A DNA stretch of 7,939 bases from Candidatus Omnitrophota bacterium. Lineage in GTDB: Bacteria > Omnitrophota > Gorgyraeia > Zapsychrales > JANLHA01. Below the pieces are notes generated by a model that did not search any database, had not been told where the DNA came from, and worked only from the letters and a program-made list of their open reading frames with translations. The stretch spans positions 1 to 7,939 of the forward strand of contig JANLHA010000317.1 of the NCBI GenBank assembly GCA_024653845.1. Reading direction: 5' to 3'. The position numbers were made by a program, and so were the translations under genes. The first letter of the stretch is position 1, and each line of letters opens with the position of its first letter. Below, one piece after another: positions 6,839-7,939 of the stretch.

Positions 6839-7498
6839 CTATGGATACTGTGCGAATTGATTGAGATTCTCTTCAATGGAATAGATATTCCCTACATAGA
6901 CGTAAGGATTGACGGGACCAAAAACATCCACTTCTTCGCCAATGCAATGGAAATGAAAACCATGGATCCGCAAAAGGAGCCACAAGCTTTTTTCCATAAG
7001 ACTATACCATTCTTGAATGCCTCGTCGTTTGCTTTCCTCAGCAATTTCTTGGTGAAGCCCCAGAGCAATCAGTCGGCTGCGACGCATAAAATCCGACATC
7101 CTGACTTTAGGCTCTTGAGTATTTTGTAAAGATCGATAACGGGCTGGGACTTTGCTTTTTCTTAATTTCGGGCTGATCACCAAACGGGAAATTTCGGCAC
7201 ATTGTCGTTGACGAAGCAACTGGGAATCAATATTGACATCCGGACAATAAAGTTGAACGGGAAGTTTCTTTTGGCCAGGTAAAATTAAGCGCATGGCTCC
7301 AATGGCTTCGCCTTCAGAGTCAATAGCTGCAAAATGTATGGATTGGGAATCGTAGCTGTCTTTTTCTAAGCAATCGGGATAATTTTCTTCTTTGATGAAT
7401 TGGCGTTCTTTGCAATAAACATCAAAGCGCAAACGGTAAATCTGCTCCATCAAATCAGTATCGTAAATTTCGACTTTTCTGAACGTAAAAGAATCCAT
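6839..7498 (-). CDS. LuxI-like PEP-CTERM/exosortase-associated acyltransferase, copy 2
   Basis: This 219-residue paralog of the next gene is about half identical over the whole length, with the same active-site set (R24, E45/D47/D50, R70, E102, R105) at the same residue numbers. The frame is open to a TTG at 7522, but I place the start at the ATG at 7498: it makes MDSFTFRKV align with MEYFTFKKV of copy 1 with no offset, and it has AGTAGG 4 bases upstream, whereas the TTG has no ribosome site. Copy 2 ends soon after the GPVNPY motif and lacks about 20 C-terminal residues of copy 1. The two proteins diverge most at about 109-145, which in LuxI relatives contributes to the acyl pocket, so they may use different chains or acceptors. 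It is first in the operon, below a TATAAT promoter. Confidence 0.88.
   Translation of the reverse strand: MDSFTFRKVEIYDTDLMEQIYRLRFDVYCKERQFIKEENYPDCLEKDSYDSQSIHFAAIDSEGEAIGAMRLILPGQKKLPVQLYCPDVNIDSQLLRQRQCAEISRLVISPKLRKSKVPARYRSLQNTQEPKVRMSDFMRRSRLIALGLHQEIAEESKRRGIQEWYSLMEKSLWLLLRIHGFHFHCIGEEVDVFGPVNPYVYVGNIYSIEENLNQFAQYP
6986..7036 (-). repeat. 51-bp identical tract, copy in acyltransferase 2
   Basis: This is the direct repeat of 6251-6301, 735 bp apart and in the same reading frame. Recombination between the copies would delete 735 bp and leave one intact chimeric acyltransferase gene. Confidence 0.95.
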
Positions 7499-7559
7499 CA
7501 CACCTACTCTAAAGAAGGACAACAGGAGGGCTTAACCTATGCTTCATATTACAAAAGGC

Positions 7560-7587
7560 ATTATATGGGAAAATTGCAACAAAACAA
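7560..7587 (-). promoter_or_regulatory. Sigma-70-type promoter of the acyltransferase operon
   Basis: On the minus strand a perfect TATAAT (7560-7565) is preceded by TTGTTT (7582-7587) with a 16-base spacer. The start of transcription would be near 7553, leaving a leader of about 55 bases before the ATG at 7498. The -35 is weak (TTG conserved only), which leaves room for an activator. Confidence 0.6.
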
Positions 7588-7614
7588 GAAAATTATTAGA
7601 AGTTTTTAATCTTT

Positions 7615-7643
7615 TTGACTTATGCAGTATTGGCGATTAAAAT
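7615..7643 (+). promoter_or_regulatory. Sigma-70-type promoter of the CDGSH gene, probably leaderless
   Basis: TTGACT (7615-7620), a 17-base spacer and TAAAAT (7638-7643) each match the consensus at 5 of 6 positions with ideal spacing. Only 8 bases separate the -10 box from the ATG at 7652, so transcription would begin at about 7649-7652, at or next to the start codon. No clear Shine-Dalgarno is present. Confidence 0.65.
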
Positions 7644-7651
7644 AGAGCCTA

Positions 7652-7885
7652 ATGAACCAAGAAAAAAAATACCAACCTCATGTGATGGAAGTCGAAGCTC
7701 GCCGCTATTCGTGGTGCAGCTGTGGGCTTTCTCAAAAACAGCCTTTTTGTGACGGATCGCACGGATCCACAGGAATGTTCCCGAAGACAGTTTCATTTGA
7801 CAAACCACAAAAGGTTTCTTGGTGCACATGCAAAGCCACCAGCACTCCCCCCTTCTGTGATGGAACCCACAAAAGCATCCACTGA
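7652..7885 (+). CDS. Tandem CDGSH-type iron-sulfur protein
   Basis: This small 77-residue protein consists of two CDGSH repeats: WCSCGLSQKQPFCDGSH (C22, C24, C33, H37) and WCTCKATSTPPFCDGTH (C58, C60, C69, H73). Each has the full Cys3-His set that holds a 2Fe-2S cluster, so it should bind two clusters. There is no signal peptide or membrane segment, so it is cytoplasmic. Family members (mitoNEET/MiNT-like) take part in redox or cluster transfer, but bacterial tandem forms have no settled role. An in-frame stop at 7643-7645 shows that the ATG at 7652 is the first possible start; the alternative ATG at 7685 also lacks a ribosome site. It is divergent from the acyltransferase operon, with 153 bases between the start codons; no functional link is evident. 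Confidence 0.93.
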   Translation: MNQEKKYQPHVMEVEARRYSWCSCGLSQKQPFCDGSHGSTGMFPKTVSFDKPQKVSWCTCKATSTPPFCDGTHKSIH

Positions 7886-7939
7886 TTTATTTTTCTAATA
7901 AGAAAATTCCAATATGTGCAAAGAGATTCGACAAAAGTG

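Noticed and set aside
6812..7129. Plus-strand frame of 105 codons opposite acyltransferase copy 2
   Set aside because: It is the mirror of a conserved coding region; its sequence tracks the conserved acyltransferase codons and shows no domain of its own.
7620..7829. Minus-strand frame of 69 codons opposite the CDGSH gene
   Set aside because: The plus strand encodes two intact CDGSH motifs; this frame is a shadow.
7891..7906. TTTTCT-AATA-AGAAAA hairpin after the CDGSH gene as a terminator
   Set aside because: The stem is only 6 bp, almost all A-T, with no following T run.

Overview
The window comes from a Gram-negative bacterium of moderate to low G+C content. Three observations support this: a beta-barrel outer-membrane protein, a secreted protein with a PEP-CTERM sorting tail, and two acyltransferases of the type found only in genomes that carry the PEP-CTERM/exosortase system. 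No exosortase, rRNA, tRNA or other phylogenetic marker is present, so the phylum cannot be read here. An Omnitrophota-like or deltaproteobacterial-type genome is only a guess.

Layout. (1) Bases 1-2162, plus strand: the 3' part of an outer-membrane beta-barrel gene overlaps by 13 bases a PaaK-like adenylate-forming enzyme. A 34-bp perfect palindrome follows, which probably acts as a terminator in both directions. (2) Bases 2267-3106, minus strand: a PEP-CTERM protein with signal peptide, GTG start and strong Shine-Dalgarno. Its upstream region carries a very good sigma-54 (-24/-12) promoter and, about 100-140 bp above the predicted transcription start, a cluster of repeats and dyads placed where an enhancer-binding protein would sit. 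(3) Bases 3352-7498, minus strand: a probable three-gene operon of two tandem LuxI-like PEP-CTERM/exosortase-associated acyltransferases followed, 7 bases on, by an 898-residue fusion of acyl-AMP ligase, acyl carrier protein and PlsC-type acyltransferase. (4) Bases 7652-7885, plus strand: a small tandem CDGSH iron-sulfur protein, divergent from the operon, with a near-consensus promoter so close to the ATG that its mRNA is probably leaderless.

How it may work together (inference). The fusion protein could activate a free fatty acid and load it on its own carrier domain at the membrane. The LuxI-like enzymes, whose relatives (AHL synthases, FeeM-type N-acyl amino acid synthases, OlsB) take acyl groups from acyl-ACP, could make an N-acylated product. 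The PlsC domain could add a second chain, giving an aminolipid by OlsB/OlsA-like logic. Whether the product is a lipid, a signal or a modification connected to PEP-CTERM protein export is not visible. The most notable points are this operon, a 51-bp identical tract shared by the two acyltransferase genes that looks like gene conversion, and the sigma-54 control region of the PEP-CTERM gene.
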